DNA of 14,779 nucleotides from DATJBC01 sp035515515 (GTDB lineage: Bacteria > Actinomycetota > Acidimicrobiia > Acidimicrobiales > UBA8190), in assembly GCA_035515515.1 (NCBI GenBank), contig DATJBC010000185.1, forward strand, positions 1-14,779, read 5' to 3'. The first letter of the stretch is position 1. The number at the start of each line of letters is the position of its first letter. Below the pieces are notes generated by a model. The model did no database searches, was not told where the DNA came from, and was given only the letters and a program-made list of their open reading frames with translations. Position numbers and translations under genes: made by a program. This document shows positions 7,606 to 14,779 of the stretch, in pieces.

Positions 7606-9210
7606 ATGTCCTTCGCCTCCAGACGTCGCCCGTCGACGCCGTGCAATCGAGTTCGGCGACTCCACCGGCCCCGTGCGGCGCTGTGCGCCGCGCTGGCCTG
7701 CGCCGCCGGACTCGTGGCCGTGGCCGGGCCCGGTCAGCGCGCCTGGGCCGCCGGCGTCGTCCTCAACGGCACCGGGTCCTCATTCGCCGCCCCGGCCATC
7801 GAGACGTGGACGGCTGACGTGCACCAGCCCCCCTACAGCATCACCCTCAATTACTCGTCGTCGTCGTCGGGGCAGGGCCGTTACGAATTCACCAACCAGA
7901 CGACCGACTTCGCCGCCAGCGACACCGGCTACGTGTCGGGCTCGGTGGGCACCACGCCTCCCAGCTTCCCGTTCATCTTCGTGCCCGTCACCGCCGCCGG
8001 GGTGGCGTTCATGTACGACATCCCCGGGCTCCCCAGAACGTTGCAGCTGTCGAGCTACACGGCCTGCGCCGTGATGACGGGGGGCATCACCAACTGGGAC
8101 GACTCGCACATTGCCGCGGACAACCCGGGCGTGTCGCTGCCCAACCTGACCATCAAACCGGTCACCGAGAGCGACACGGCCGGGACCAACTACGTGCTCG
8201 AGGAGTGGTGCATCGCCGAGCAGCCGGCGCTGTGGGCGGCCTTCGCCCAGCACGAGCAGACCCAGTCGGGCGGGCCCACCGACGGCGTCCCCATCTCCCA
8301 GACCTCCCCCACGTCGAACTGGCCCGGCATCCTCCCCAACGGCCTCGACGACTCGAGCACCACAGCGGTGGCCGGTGACATCGCCACCAATCCCGGCGCC
8401 ATCGGAGCGGTGCAGCTGCAATACGCGGTCGACGACGGCTTCACGGGGTCCAACCCCGCCAAGGCGGTGGCCTCGGTCAAGAACGCCAGCGGGGCCTACA
8501 CCCAGCCCACCCCCGTGGACGTGGCTTCGGCGCTGGCGTACGCGACCCAGCTCCCCGACGGCACCCACAAGCTCGATTTCAACGGCGTCGGCGCTCACGT
8601 CTACAACCCGTCCACCTACAGCTACCTCCTGTCGCCCACCACGGGATGGCCGGCGTCGAAGGGCGCCGTGATGAGCGCCTTCGTGAACTACGTGCTCACC
8701 CTGGGCCAGCAGAAGGCCCCCAGCCGGGGCTACGCGTCGCTCGGATTGTCGCTGGAGCGCTACGGCATCAACGCCGTGACCGCCGACGTCCCCGGGGCGG
8801 TCGCCGTCACGTCCGCCGAGAACGCCGCCTACGCGTGCGGCGACCTGACCCCCACGGACGTGGCGGCCGGGCGCACCACGCCCACCTGTGGTGTCACCAA
8901 CGTCACCGCCCCGCTTCCGCCGCCCAACGGCGGCAACGGGGGCAAAGCCACCTCGGCCGCCAAGACGGGGGCCAAGAGCTCCTCCGGGCACTCCGCCACC
9001 GGGTCGGGCGGGTCGGGCGCCGGCGTGGCCACGGCACCGGGCGGGGTGGCGGGGGCGGACCCGGGGGTGGCCCTCACCGGGCAGGTGCCCCTGGCGACGA
9101 CGGGGATCGACCCGGTCCCCATCGTGCTGTCCGGCGCGGCGCTGGTTGGCGTGGGCTGGTGGATGCGCCGGCGCCTCTTGCGCGTTCGACCCGCGGACAA
9201 GGGCCGCTGA
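7606..9210 (+). CDS. pstS: Phosphate-binding protein PstS, LAxTG sortase substrate
   Basis: A 534-residue secreted binding protein. Residues 1-48 carry many Arg residues, a hydrophobic core and an AWA cleavage site. The mature part opens with LNGTGSSFAAPAIETW, the family's N-terminal block. It continues with TDFAASDTGY, FVPVTAAGVAFMYD, MTGGITNWDD (compare GKITNWND), ESDTAGTNY (the phosphate-contacting loop, compare RSDGSGTT) and NPGAIGAVQLQYA. After the domain, a Gly/Ser/Ala/Lys linker (about 436-490) leads to LATTG (496-500), a hydrophobic helix and an RRRLLRVR tail, so the protein is probably wall-linked rather than a lipoprotein; there is no lipobox. It should deliver phosphate to PstC/PstA. 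The start is set by the AAAGGAGAA site. The stop shares one base with the next start (TGATG). Confidence 0.92.
   Translation: MSFASRRRPSTPCNRVRRLHRPRAALCAALACAAGLVAVAGPGQRAWAAGVVLNGTGSSFAAPAIETWTADVHQPPYSITLNYSSSSSGQGRYEFTNQTTDFAASDTGYVSGSVGTTPPSFPFIFVPVTAAGVAFMYDIPGLPRTLQLSSYTACAVMTGGITNWDDSHIAADNPGVSLPNLTIKPVTESDTAGTNYVLEEWCIAEQPALWAAFAQHEQTQSGGPTDGVPISQTSPTSNWPGILPNGLDDSSTTAVAGDIATNPGAIGAVQLQYAVDDGFTGSNPAKAVASVKNASGAYTQPTPVDVASALAYATQLPDGTHKLDFNGVGAHVYNPSTYSYLLSPTTGWPASKGAVMSAFVNYVLTLGQQKAPSRGYASLGLSLERYGINAVTADVPGAVAVTSAENAAYACGDLTPTDVAAGRTTPTCGVTNVTAPLPPPNGGNGGKATSAAKTGAKSSSGHSATGSGGSGAGVATAPGGVAGADPGVALTGQVPLATTGIDPVPIVLSGAALVGVGWWMRRRLLRVRPADKGR
9091..9105 (+). other. LATTG sorting signal (LAxTG class)
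   Basis: Codons for L-A-T-T-G, followed by IDPVPIVLSGAALVGVGWW and a basic tail at the C-terminus of PstS. A degenerate VALTG lies seven residues upstream (9067-9081). Confidence 0.8.
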
Positions 9211-10742
9211 TGCTCCGGCGACGCGCGATGCGGTGGTTGCTGGTGCTGGCGCTGATGAGCGTCGGGTCGGTGGTGGGTGCCGTGGGGCTGCCGTCGGCGC
9301 CGCACGCCGTGGCCGATACCGACCCGACCACGCTGGTGGGTGAGGGGGGCTCGTTCTTTGAGCCGGTCGTCGACCGGCTCCTCAGTGACGACACCGCCCC
9401 GCTGGCGCCCCTCAACCCGGCCTACACCGACGTCAACGTCGACCAGGGGATCGCCGACTTCATCGGCAGCGGTCCCGGCGACTTCGCGGCGGACTACGCC
9501 GTCTCCGAACGCCCGCTCACGTCGGCCGAGGCCGCCACGGCCCTGGCCGACGGGCGGACGTACGCGTACGTCCCGTTCGCTGCCACGCCTGTGGCCGTCG
9601 CCACCCTGGTGCCCGACGCCGCCAAGTACCAGGGCCAGTCCACCATCACCAGCTCGGAGTTCTGCCCCCACATCCCGCTCAGCACGTCGCTCCTCGGGGC
9701 CCTCTTCGGGCTGGCCAGTCCGCCCCTCTTGAGCTGGGGCGACTCCCGCCTGAGCTGCGCGTCGGGAAGCACGACGCCTCCCTATTCCCTGTCAGTGGCG
9801 GTGTGGGCCAACCTCGACCCGTCCATGGCCAACCAGGCGCTCATGACGCTGCTCGACAGTGATCCCGGCGCCAAGTCCGAATTCGACGCCGGGCTGGCCA
9901 ACCGCTTCACCAACCACGAGGCGCTAACCGAGGACGACACCCCCAGCGAGAAGTGGCCTTACGCGCAGAACACGATCCCCGGCGGTGACGAGGCGCTCAT
10001 CGGGAAGCTGCTCGACATCGACTCGAAGACCAACGCGCCCGACACCCAAGCGGCCAACTGGCAGCTCGGCGCGACCCTGCCGCTGTCGTCGGTGTGGACG
10101 GGGGCGCCCCTCGGGGTGGCGTGGAACATCCCGACGGCCGCTGTGCAGAACGCCCAGGGGTCCTTCGTGGCTCCCTCCTCGGCGGCCGCGGCCGCGGCCG
10201 AGGCCGACGCCACCTTGGCGTCCACGTCCGACCCCGGTACCGACAACCTGGTGACCTTCAAGGCCAGCACGACGGACGCCGCCGCGTACAACACCGACCT
10301 CATGGAGGAGGAGTACCTGGTGGTCCCCACGAGCGGCCTGGCCCCTGCCAAGGCCACCAAGCTGGCCCAGTTCATTCGCTTCGTCCTGGGAGGCACCGGG
10401 CAGAAGGACATCACCGATCTGGGGGCGGCGCCGGCCACTGCCGCCATGCGGAGCGCCGGCCTGCAGGTCGCCGCCCTCTTGAGCGCCCAGGGCGTGTCCA
10501 CGGCGGCGTCGGGCGCGACCCCGGGCGCCAGTGCCGTGCAGGCGGCGTCCGCCGGGCTGTCGGCATCCACGGGGGCGGCATCCAGCGACAGCGCCACGGA
10601 CGGCGCCGGCGGGGGCGACGGCAGCTCCCCGGAGCTGGCGGCCACGGGACTCGACCCCTGGCCCGTGGCGGGGGGCGGAGCAGTGGCGGTGGCCGCGGCC
10701 GAGCTGGTCCGGCGGCGCCTGCGCCGGAGGTCGGCGGCGTGA
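9210..10742 (+). CDS. Divergent PstS-like substrate-binding protein, LAxTG sortase substrate
   Basis: A 510-residue protein. The signal peptide is RRRAMRWLLVLALM... with probable cleavage after PHAVA. The mature protein opens with LVGEGGSFFEPVVDRLL, matching the N-terminal PstS block (GSGATF...W) in position but not in detail. Later parts, DFAADYAVSERPLT, YVPFAATPVAVATLV and FIRFVLGGTGQKDITDLGAAP, fit the PstS-type fold. The canonical GITNW and SDGSGT-type loops are not visible, so the ligand may differ. An Ala/Ser/Gly linker (about 428-474) leads to LAATG (476-480), a hydrophobic segment and an RRRLRRR tail. ATG at 9210 shares one base with the pstS stop; the stop overlaps the pstB start. 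It may be an accessory binding protein for the same permease or one of altered specificity. Confidence 0.82.
   Translation: MLRRRAMRWLLVLALMSVGSVVGAVGLPSAPHAVADTDPTTLVGEGGSFFEPVVDRLLSDDTAPLAPLNPAYTDVNVDQGIADFIGSGPGDFAADYAVSERPLTSAEAATALADGRTYAYVPFAATPVAVATLVPDAAKYQGQSTITSSEFCPHIPLSTSLLGALFGLASPPLLSWGDSRLSCASGSTTPPYSLSVAVWANLDPSMANQALMTLLDSDPGAKSEFDAGLANRFTNHEALTEDDTPSEKWPYAQNTIPGGDEALIGKLLDIDSKTNAPDTQAANWQLGATLPLSSVWTGAPLGVAWNIPTAAVQNAQGSFVAPSSAAAAAAEADATLASTSDPGTDNLVTFKASTTDAAAYNTDLMEEEYLVVPTSGLAPAKATKLAQFIRFVLGGTGQKDITDLGAAPATAAMRSAGLQVAALLSAQGVSTAASGATPGASAVQAASAGLSASTGAASSDSATDGAGGGDGSSPELAATGLDPWPVAGGGAVAVAAAELVRRRLRRRSAA
10182..10206 (+). repeat. Short GC-only alanine-run repeat (GCGGCC units)
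   Basis: Three or more GCGGCC-type units encode a run of Ala residues (about 325-330) inside the divergent PstS-like protein. It is a low-complexity, slippage-prone patch in an apparent surface loop. The reading frame is intact through it. Confidence 0.5.
10635..10649 (+). other. LAATG sorting signal (LAxTG class)
   Basis: Codons for L-A-A-T-G, followed by LDPWPVAGGGAVAVAAAELV and a strongly basic tail at the end of the divergent PstS-like protein. The LDPWP/IDPVP segment after the motif is shared with PstS. Confidence 0.8.
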
Positions 10743-11587
10743 CCCTCGCCGAACACGCCGGCTTCGCCCCCAGCCCTCCCGGCTACCCCGGGGCGCCCGG
10801 CTCCCCGTCCCGCGCCCAGGCGGCGCTGCGGGCCACCGAGGTGAGCGCCTGGTTCGGCACCCAGAAGGTGCTCGAGCGGGTGTCGCTCACCATGGACCCT
10901 GGTCGGGTCACCGCCCTGATCGGGCCTTCGGGCTGCGGCAAGTCGACGTTCCTGCGCATCCTCAACCGCATGCACGAGCTCGTGCCGGGAGCGGCGCTGT
11001 CGGGATCGGTCGCGCTAGACGGCGTCGACATCTACGGGCCCGACGTCCGTGTGACCGATACCCGGCTGAGGATCGGAATGGTCTTCCAGAAACCCAATCC
11101 GTTCCCGTCGATGACCATCGCCCAGAACGTGCTGGCCGGCCTGCGCCTGTCGGGCACCAAGGTCGCCAACCGCGACGCGCTGGTGCAGGAGTGTCTGGAG
11201 CGCGCCGGGTTGTGGCGCGAGACCCGCAACCGGCTGAACGAGTCAGGTGCCTCGCTGTCAGGCGGCCAGCAGCAGCGCCTGTGTATCGCCCGGGCCCTCG
11301 CTGTGCGCCCGCGGGTGCTGCTCATGGACGAGCCGTGTTCGGCACTCGACCCGATCTCCACCGGGGTCATCGAGGAGACCATCAAGGTCCTGTGCCAGGA
11401 CGTGACGATCGTGATCGTGACCCACAACATGCAACAGGCCCAGCGGGTGTCACACCAGTGCGCACTGTTCCTCCTCGACGGAGAGGGCCAGCCCGGCCAC
11501 ATCGTCGAGGCGGGCCCCACCGCCCAGATGTTCGAGGACCCCCGGGACCCCCGGACCGCGGACTACGTGCATGGTCGCTTCGGATGA
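10739..11587 (+). CDS. pstB: Phosphate ABC transporter ATPase PstB
   Basis: A 282-residue ATP-binding subunit. Motifs in order: Walker A GPSGCGKST (62-70), Q-loop VFQKPNPFP (Q117), signature LSGGQQQRL (from 173), Walker B VLLMDEP (193-199), D-loop SALDP and H-loop THN (H229). The FLRILNRMHEL stretch after Walker A and the QKPNPFP Q-loop are typical of PstB. A ~30-residue Pro-rich leader precedes the ATPase domain. GTG at 10739 overlaps the upstream stop (GTGA) and is the only start near the domain boundary; longer in-frame extensions would run through the preceding gene. The stop overlaps the next start (ATGA). It powers import through PstC/PstA on the cytoplasmic side. Confidence 0.95.
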   Translation: MTLAEHAGFAPSPPGYPGAPGSPSRAQAALRATEVSAWFGTQKVLERVSLTMDPGRVTALIGPSGCGKSTFLRILNRMHELVPGAALSGSVALDGVDIYGPDVRVTDTRLRIGMVFQKPNPFPSMTIAQNVLAGLRLSGTKVANRDALVQECLERAGLWRETRNRLNESGASLSGGQQQRLCIARALAVRPRVLLMDEPCSALDPISTGVIEETIKVLCQDVTIVIVTHNMQQAQRVSHQCALFLLDGEGQPGHIVEAGPTAQMFEDPRDPRTADYVHGRFG

Positions 11588-13398
11588 CGCAGGTCGCCCG
11601 GTTCGAGCCGCTGGTGGGCCCGCGGCGGGGGACGCTCGGTGCGTGGAGGGACCATGCGCAGCACCTGTGGCGCAGCGCCTCCCCGCGGACCCGGACGACG
11701 GTGCAGGTGTCGGTGCTCCTCCTGGTGGTGTGCATCGCCTACAACTACTCGCTGTCCACGCTCATCCAGAACGCCGGCCTCGAGACCCCCCTCGCCTATG
11801 TGAGCCTCGTCCCGGCCATCGCCCTGGCCCTGGCCGCGGTCCGGGCGCGCCCCATTCGCCCCGAGCCGGCGATCCACGACCGCCAGGTGGACTACATCGT
11901 GGGGCTGCCGCTCGTCGGGGGAGCGCTGGCCGCCAATTTGCTGCTCCCCGACAAGTTGTCGGCCATGTTCTGGGTGTGGCGCATCGACCTCCTCACGCTT
12001 CCGGTCTTCGTGGCCGGCGCCGTCGCCATCATCTTCGGGGTGCGTGTCCTGTGGCGCCAGAAGCTCGCCGTGGGCTACCTCTTCCTGGGCTGGCCGTACC
12101 CGTACTCCTCGATCCTCCTGCGAGTGCTCGACGCCTTCACGGCGGCGACCCTGTTCGGCATCCGGGAGATCGTCAAGGTGATCCCCGTGGCGACGTCGGT
12201 GACATCACCCGACGGAACGCTGTTCGTCGTGAACCACCATGGAGCCACGTTCCCGCTGAGCGTCGTCTCGGCGTGCTCGGGCGTGAACAGCGTCGTGGGG
12301 TTCCTGCTCATCGGATCGGCGTTCGCCGCGGTCGTCCACGGGCCCATCGTCCGCAAGGTGCTGTGGCTCATGGGCGGCATGCTGCTGTTGTGGGGGATCA
12401 ACCTCGGCCGGATCACCTTCATCTTCTGGGCGGGCAAGATGTGGGGGGAGCACGTCGCCATCGACATCCTGCACCCGTTCGTGGGCCTGGTGACGTTCAG
12501 CCTCGGTGTGCTCGTGATGGTGGCGGCCATCCGCCCGCTGGGCATGCACCTGGGTGCCCCGGCGCAAGCGCCGCTGGCTGCGGCGACACCGCCGGTTGCG
12601 CGGAGCCGGATGTCCGTGGCGGTCCCCAAGGTGTACGCGGCCATTGTCGTCGTCACCGTCGCCGCCGTCGTCCTCGGTCTGTGCAACGTCGGGCTCAAGA
12701 CCTACAACCTCGTCGCCGATGCCTCGGGCGAACCCAAGCTGGCTGCCTACGTCACCGATCCCGTGGCCCCCACGGGCTGGGACGCGCACCGCGAAGCCAT
12801 CTTCAACTGGGCCAAGCCCCTCTTCGGCGACGAGTCCGTGTGGGACCGCTACGTGTTGAACGCCACCCGTGGGGGGGACCTGCACACGACGGTCCCGGTC
12901 GTGGCCGATGTGATCATGAGCCCCGATCTCGAGAGCTTCGCGGCATACGGCGTCGAGGCGTGCTACCAGTTCCACGGGTACTCCCTCCGCGACGTCGCCG
13001 AGGTGAACGTCGGTGGCGGCATCACGGGCCAGGCCATGTCCTACACATCGCAGACCTATGGCAGCTGGTCCATCGTCTACTGGATCATCCCGGTGCGCTT
13101 CGGTGCGCAGACGACCTATGAGCGCGTCGTGCTGTACGTTCAGAACACGCGGCACGGCGTGGTGGTGCCGGCGACCAGGAGCATGTCGGGCATCACCGAT
13201 GTGGCCGGCACCCTGGGCCCCTCGGACATGCGCCTTGTCCAGAACCGGGCATTTCTGGTGGCGTTCGCCCGCGAGCTGATCCAGGTCGAGGCGCGACACT
13301 CCCTCCCCGGTCCTGCGCCTGGATCCGTGGGCGCACAGGCCACCAACACGACCACGGAGCCCGCGGTGAGCCCAGCGGTGTCGCTCAGCTCCCCGTGA
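11584..13398 (+). CDS. Exosortase/archaeosortase-family membrane protease with EpsI-like C-terminal domain
   Basis: A 604-residue protein. Residues about 38-320 form a polytopic membrane domain with the exosortase catalytic triad pattern: Cys231 in SACSGVNS, Arg276 in NLGRITF and His297 in ILHPFVG. Exosortases are membrane transpeptidases that cut C-terminal sorting signals of PEP-CTERM-like proteins, analogous to but unrelated to sortases. A further membrane helix (about 348-367) leads to an extracytoplasmic domain (about 375-575). Its VEACYQFHGYSL and SIVYWIIPV segments resemble the exosortase-associated EpsI domain, often a separate protein; this call is weaker than the exosortase call. 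ATG at 11584 overlaps the pstB stop (ATGA), so it is co-translated with the transporter. No canonical PEP-CTERM substrate is visible nearby, so its target is unknown. Confidence 0.82.
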   Translation: MTQVARFEPLVGPRRGTLGAWRDHAQHLWRSASPRTRTTVQVSVLLLVVCIAYNYSLSTLIQNAGLETPLAYVSLVPAIALALAAVRARPIRPEPAIHDRQVDYIVGLPLVGGALAANLLLPDKLSAMFWVWRIDLLTLPVFVAGAVAIIFGVRVLWRQKLAVGYLFLGWPYPYSSILLRVLDAFTAATLFGIREIVKVIPVATSVTSPDGTLFVVNHHGATFPLSVVSACSGVNSVVGFLLIGSAFAAVVHGPIVRKVLWLMGGMLLLWGINLGRITFIFWAGKMWGEHVAIDILHPFVGLVTFSLGVLVMVAAIRPLGMHLGAPAQAPLAAATPPVARSRMSVAVPKVYAAIVVVTVAAVVLGLCNVGLKTYNLVADASGEPKLAAYVTDPVAPTGWDAHREAIFNWAKPLFGDESVWDRYVLNATRGGDLHTTVPVVADVIMSPDLESFAAYGVEACYQFHGYSLRDVAEVNVGGGITGQAMSYTSQTYGSWSIVYWIIPVRFGAQTTYERVVLYVQNTRHGVVVPATRSMSGITDVAGTLGPSDMRLVQNRAFLVAFARELIQVEARHSLPGPAPGSVGAQATNTTTEPAVSPAVSLSSP

Positions 13399-13462
13399 CG
13401 GCCGCTGCCGTACTCACCCCCGCCGACCCGGCGACGGTGCCGGTGGAGGCCGGCCGATCGCT
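13399..13462 (+). promoter_or_regulatory. Short spacer before the sortase gene, with candidate ribosome binding site
   Basis: This 64-base gap separates the exosortase stop from the sortase ATG. GGAGG (13445-13449) lies 13 nt before that ATG, somewhat long but usable. A 24-codon GTG-started frame (13395-13469) begins at the exosortase stop (GTGA) and ends inside the sortase start codons (ATGGTGA). It could carry ribosomes across the gap, or be chance. No terminator hairpin is evident, so the sortase may belong to the same transcript. Confidence 0.45.
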
Positions 13463-14779
13463 ATGGTGATCGACATTCACGACCCCATGGCGGCGTCCGA
13501 CATCGCGTGGGCCGAGCGCGCCAGACCCACGCCTCTTGGCGCCACGACGCCCCCGAATGCGGGCGCGGGGGAATCCCGTTCGGGGCGGGACGGAGCCCCC
13601 ACCGACCTGGCCCGACGGTTCGTGGAAGGTCTCCTTCGGCAGGCACCGCCGGCGGGGCGCCCGCGAGGCGGTGCCGAGGGCACCACCGGTGGGGCGGTCG
13701 ACTGGCCCCGCGCCGTCGCCGCCGGCCGGGGCGCGGCGAGCCGTCACGAAGCCGAGGGACGGGTGGTGCTGGCTGCCCTCGGCCTGACGACGGGCGCCGT
13801 CCCGGCACGCCCGGGGGCCGGCCCCGGTCCCTCCATCCGAGTCGGGCCGGCCGCCGGACCGCCATCCACGACGGTGCCCGGTGGCTCCTCGCACGCGGTC
13901 GTCGTGGTCCCCCCTCCCGCCCCCACGCCGTCGAGGGCGGCCGCTCCGGGCGCGCCCAGGGCCGGGGCGGCATCGGACGCCGTCGACAGCGGCGCCCCAG
14001 GGCGGCCCCGGGGGTGGCAGCGCCTGCAACGCCGTGAGCAGCTCGCAACGGCGTTCGGCTGGGTCCGCAACGTCGGTGCCATCGTCATCCTGTTCGCCGG
14101 ATGGCAGGTGTGGGGAACGAGCATCTCCCAGCGCCAGGCCCAGCAGTCCCTGGGCAGCGACTTCCGCGCCGCCGCCGGGCACCACACTGCGGCGTCGGGC
14201 ACCGAGCCATTGATCGCTGCCGGGTCGCGCATCGCTCAGCCGCAGGATGGCTCAGTCGTGGCGCGGCTGCAGATCCCCGCCCTCGGTGTCGACCAATACG
14301 TCGTGCAGGGGACGGCTGAGGGGGATCTGGCCAAAGGCCCCGGCCACTACCAGGGCACGGCCATGCCCGGGCAAGGGGGCAATGTCGCCATCGCCGGGCA
14401 CCGCACCACCTACGGTGCGCCGTTCAACAACCTCGACCAGCTGGCGCTCGGAGATCCTGTGGTCCTCACCGCGGACTCCGGGAGGCGCTTCGAGTACGTC
14501 GTAAGCCAACGGCCTCAGGCCGTGGCTCCCAGCGACGTGTCGGTGCTGCGCTTCTTCGGCGACAACCGGCTCACGTTGACCACCTGCAATCCCCGGTTCT
14601 CGGCATCACAGCGGCTCGTGGTGGTGGCCACGTTGCGGACGCCGGTGGCTCAGGCCCCGGGCGCAGTAGGCCACGAACGAGCCTCCACCCGCCCAGGTGG
14701 GGGCGGATCGGTGGGGTGGAACCTCGTCTACCTCCCCGCGGCGCTGGCGGTCCTCGCCGTGATGGTGTTGCTCGGCGTC
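13463..14779 (+). CDS. Class E-like sortase with long Pro/Ala-rich N-terminus (3' end missing)
   Basis: The frame is open from ATG 13463 through the last base: 439 codons with no stop. Residues about 18-190 are low-complexity Pro/Ala/Gly/Arg-rich sequence. A membrane helix follows at about 198-217, then the sortase barrel at about 250-400: LQIPALGVDQYVV, GPGHYQG, AGHRTTYGAPF with catalytic His313, and LTTCNPRFS with catalytic Cys375, then Arg384 in ASQRLVV. A second hydrophobic segment starts near 421 and is cut by the window edge. The TTCNP context and the LAxTG motifs of four nearby proteins fit class E sortases, the housekeeping type of high-GC Gram-positives. It should join LAxTG proteins to the cell wall precursor. 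The domain is secure; the start is less so, since the N-terminal stretch is compositionally ambiguous and could begin later (for example the ATG at 13487). Confidence 0.85.
   Translation, partial: MVIDIHDPMAASDIAWAERARPTPLGATTPPNAGAGESRSGRDGAPTDLARRFVEGLLRQAPPAGRPRGGAEGTTGGAVDWPRAVAAGRGAASRHEAEGRVVLAALGLTTGAVPARPGAGPGPSIRVGPAAGPPSTTVPGGSSHAVVVVPPPAPTPSRAAAPGAPRAGAASDAVDSGAPGRPRGWQRLQRREQLATAFGWVRNVGAIVILFAGWQVWGTSISQRQAQQSLGSDFRAAAGHHTAASGTEPLIAAGSRIAQPQDGSVVARLQIPALGVDQYVVQGTAEGDLAKGPGHYQGTAMPGQGGNVAIAGHRTTYGAPFNNLDQLALGDPVVLTADSGRRFEYVVSQRPQAVAPSDVSVLRFFGDNRLTLTTCNPRFSASQRLVVVATLRTPVAQAPGAVGHERASTRPGGGGSVGWNLVYLPAALAVLAVMVLLGV

Noticed and set aside
10094..10738. Long N-terminal extension of the PstB frame, and of the frames upstream of 9210 and 11584
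   Set aside because: The extensions run through the preceding genes in another frame and have shadow-like composition. Overlapping start codons at 10739, 9210 and 11584 fit the family lengths.
13507..14037. Alternative + strand frames over the sortase N-terminal region (13507-14037, 13881-14213)
   Set aside because: They are Arg/Gly-rich, without domains, and end before the sortase barrel. Only the frame starting at 13463 runs into the catalytic His and Cys.

Overview
The window is very GC-rich, has strong G/C bias at third codon positions, and encodes proteins on one strand only. It holds class E sortase-type LAxTG sorting signals and neocarzinostatin-fold domains. Together these point to a high-GC Gram-positive bacterium (Actinomycetota). 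A deep-branching class such as Acidimicrobiia is my guess from the style of the surface proteins; no marker gene here proves it.

Layout, all on the + strand. (1) Bases 1-1713: the 3' part of a large secreted PstS-like substrate-binding protein. Its domain is interrupted by a ~70-residue surface repeat, and a second copy follows the domain. A strong GC hairpin at 1760-1800 closes this unit. (2) Bases 1868-13398: eight genes in a tightly packed run. The order is a 931-residue neocarzinostatin-like/six-Ig surface protein, a short paralogue of its N-terminal domain, pstC, pstA, pstS, a divergent second pstS-like gene, pstB, and an exosortase/archaeosortase-family membrane protease with an EpsI-like C-terminal domain. 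Six of the seven junctions are ATGA, GTGA or TGATG overlaps. Only pstA-pstS has a gap (35 nt), and it carries an AAAGGAGAA ribosome binding site. (3) Bases 13463 to the window end: a class E-like sortase, open at the 3' edge, with a long Pro/Ala/Gly-rich N-terminal region.

How they may work together: PstC, PstA and PstB form a complete phosphate-type ABC importer core. Both binding proteins inside the operon, and the two neocarzinostatin-like proteins, end in LAxTG + hydrophobic segment + basic tail, the known recognition signal of class E sortases, and a sortase of that kind lies just downstream. The simplest reading is a phosphate (or similar oxyanion) uptake locus whose binding proteins and companion surface proteins are covalently anchored to the cell envelope. 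An exosortase-family transpeptidase candidate sits in the same transcription unit with no recognisable substrate of its own in the window. No phoU, phoR/phoP, tRNA, rRNA, CRISPR array or mobile element was seen.
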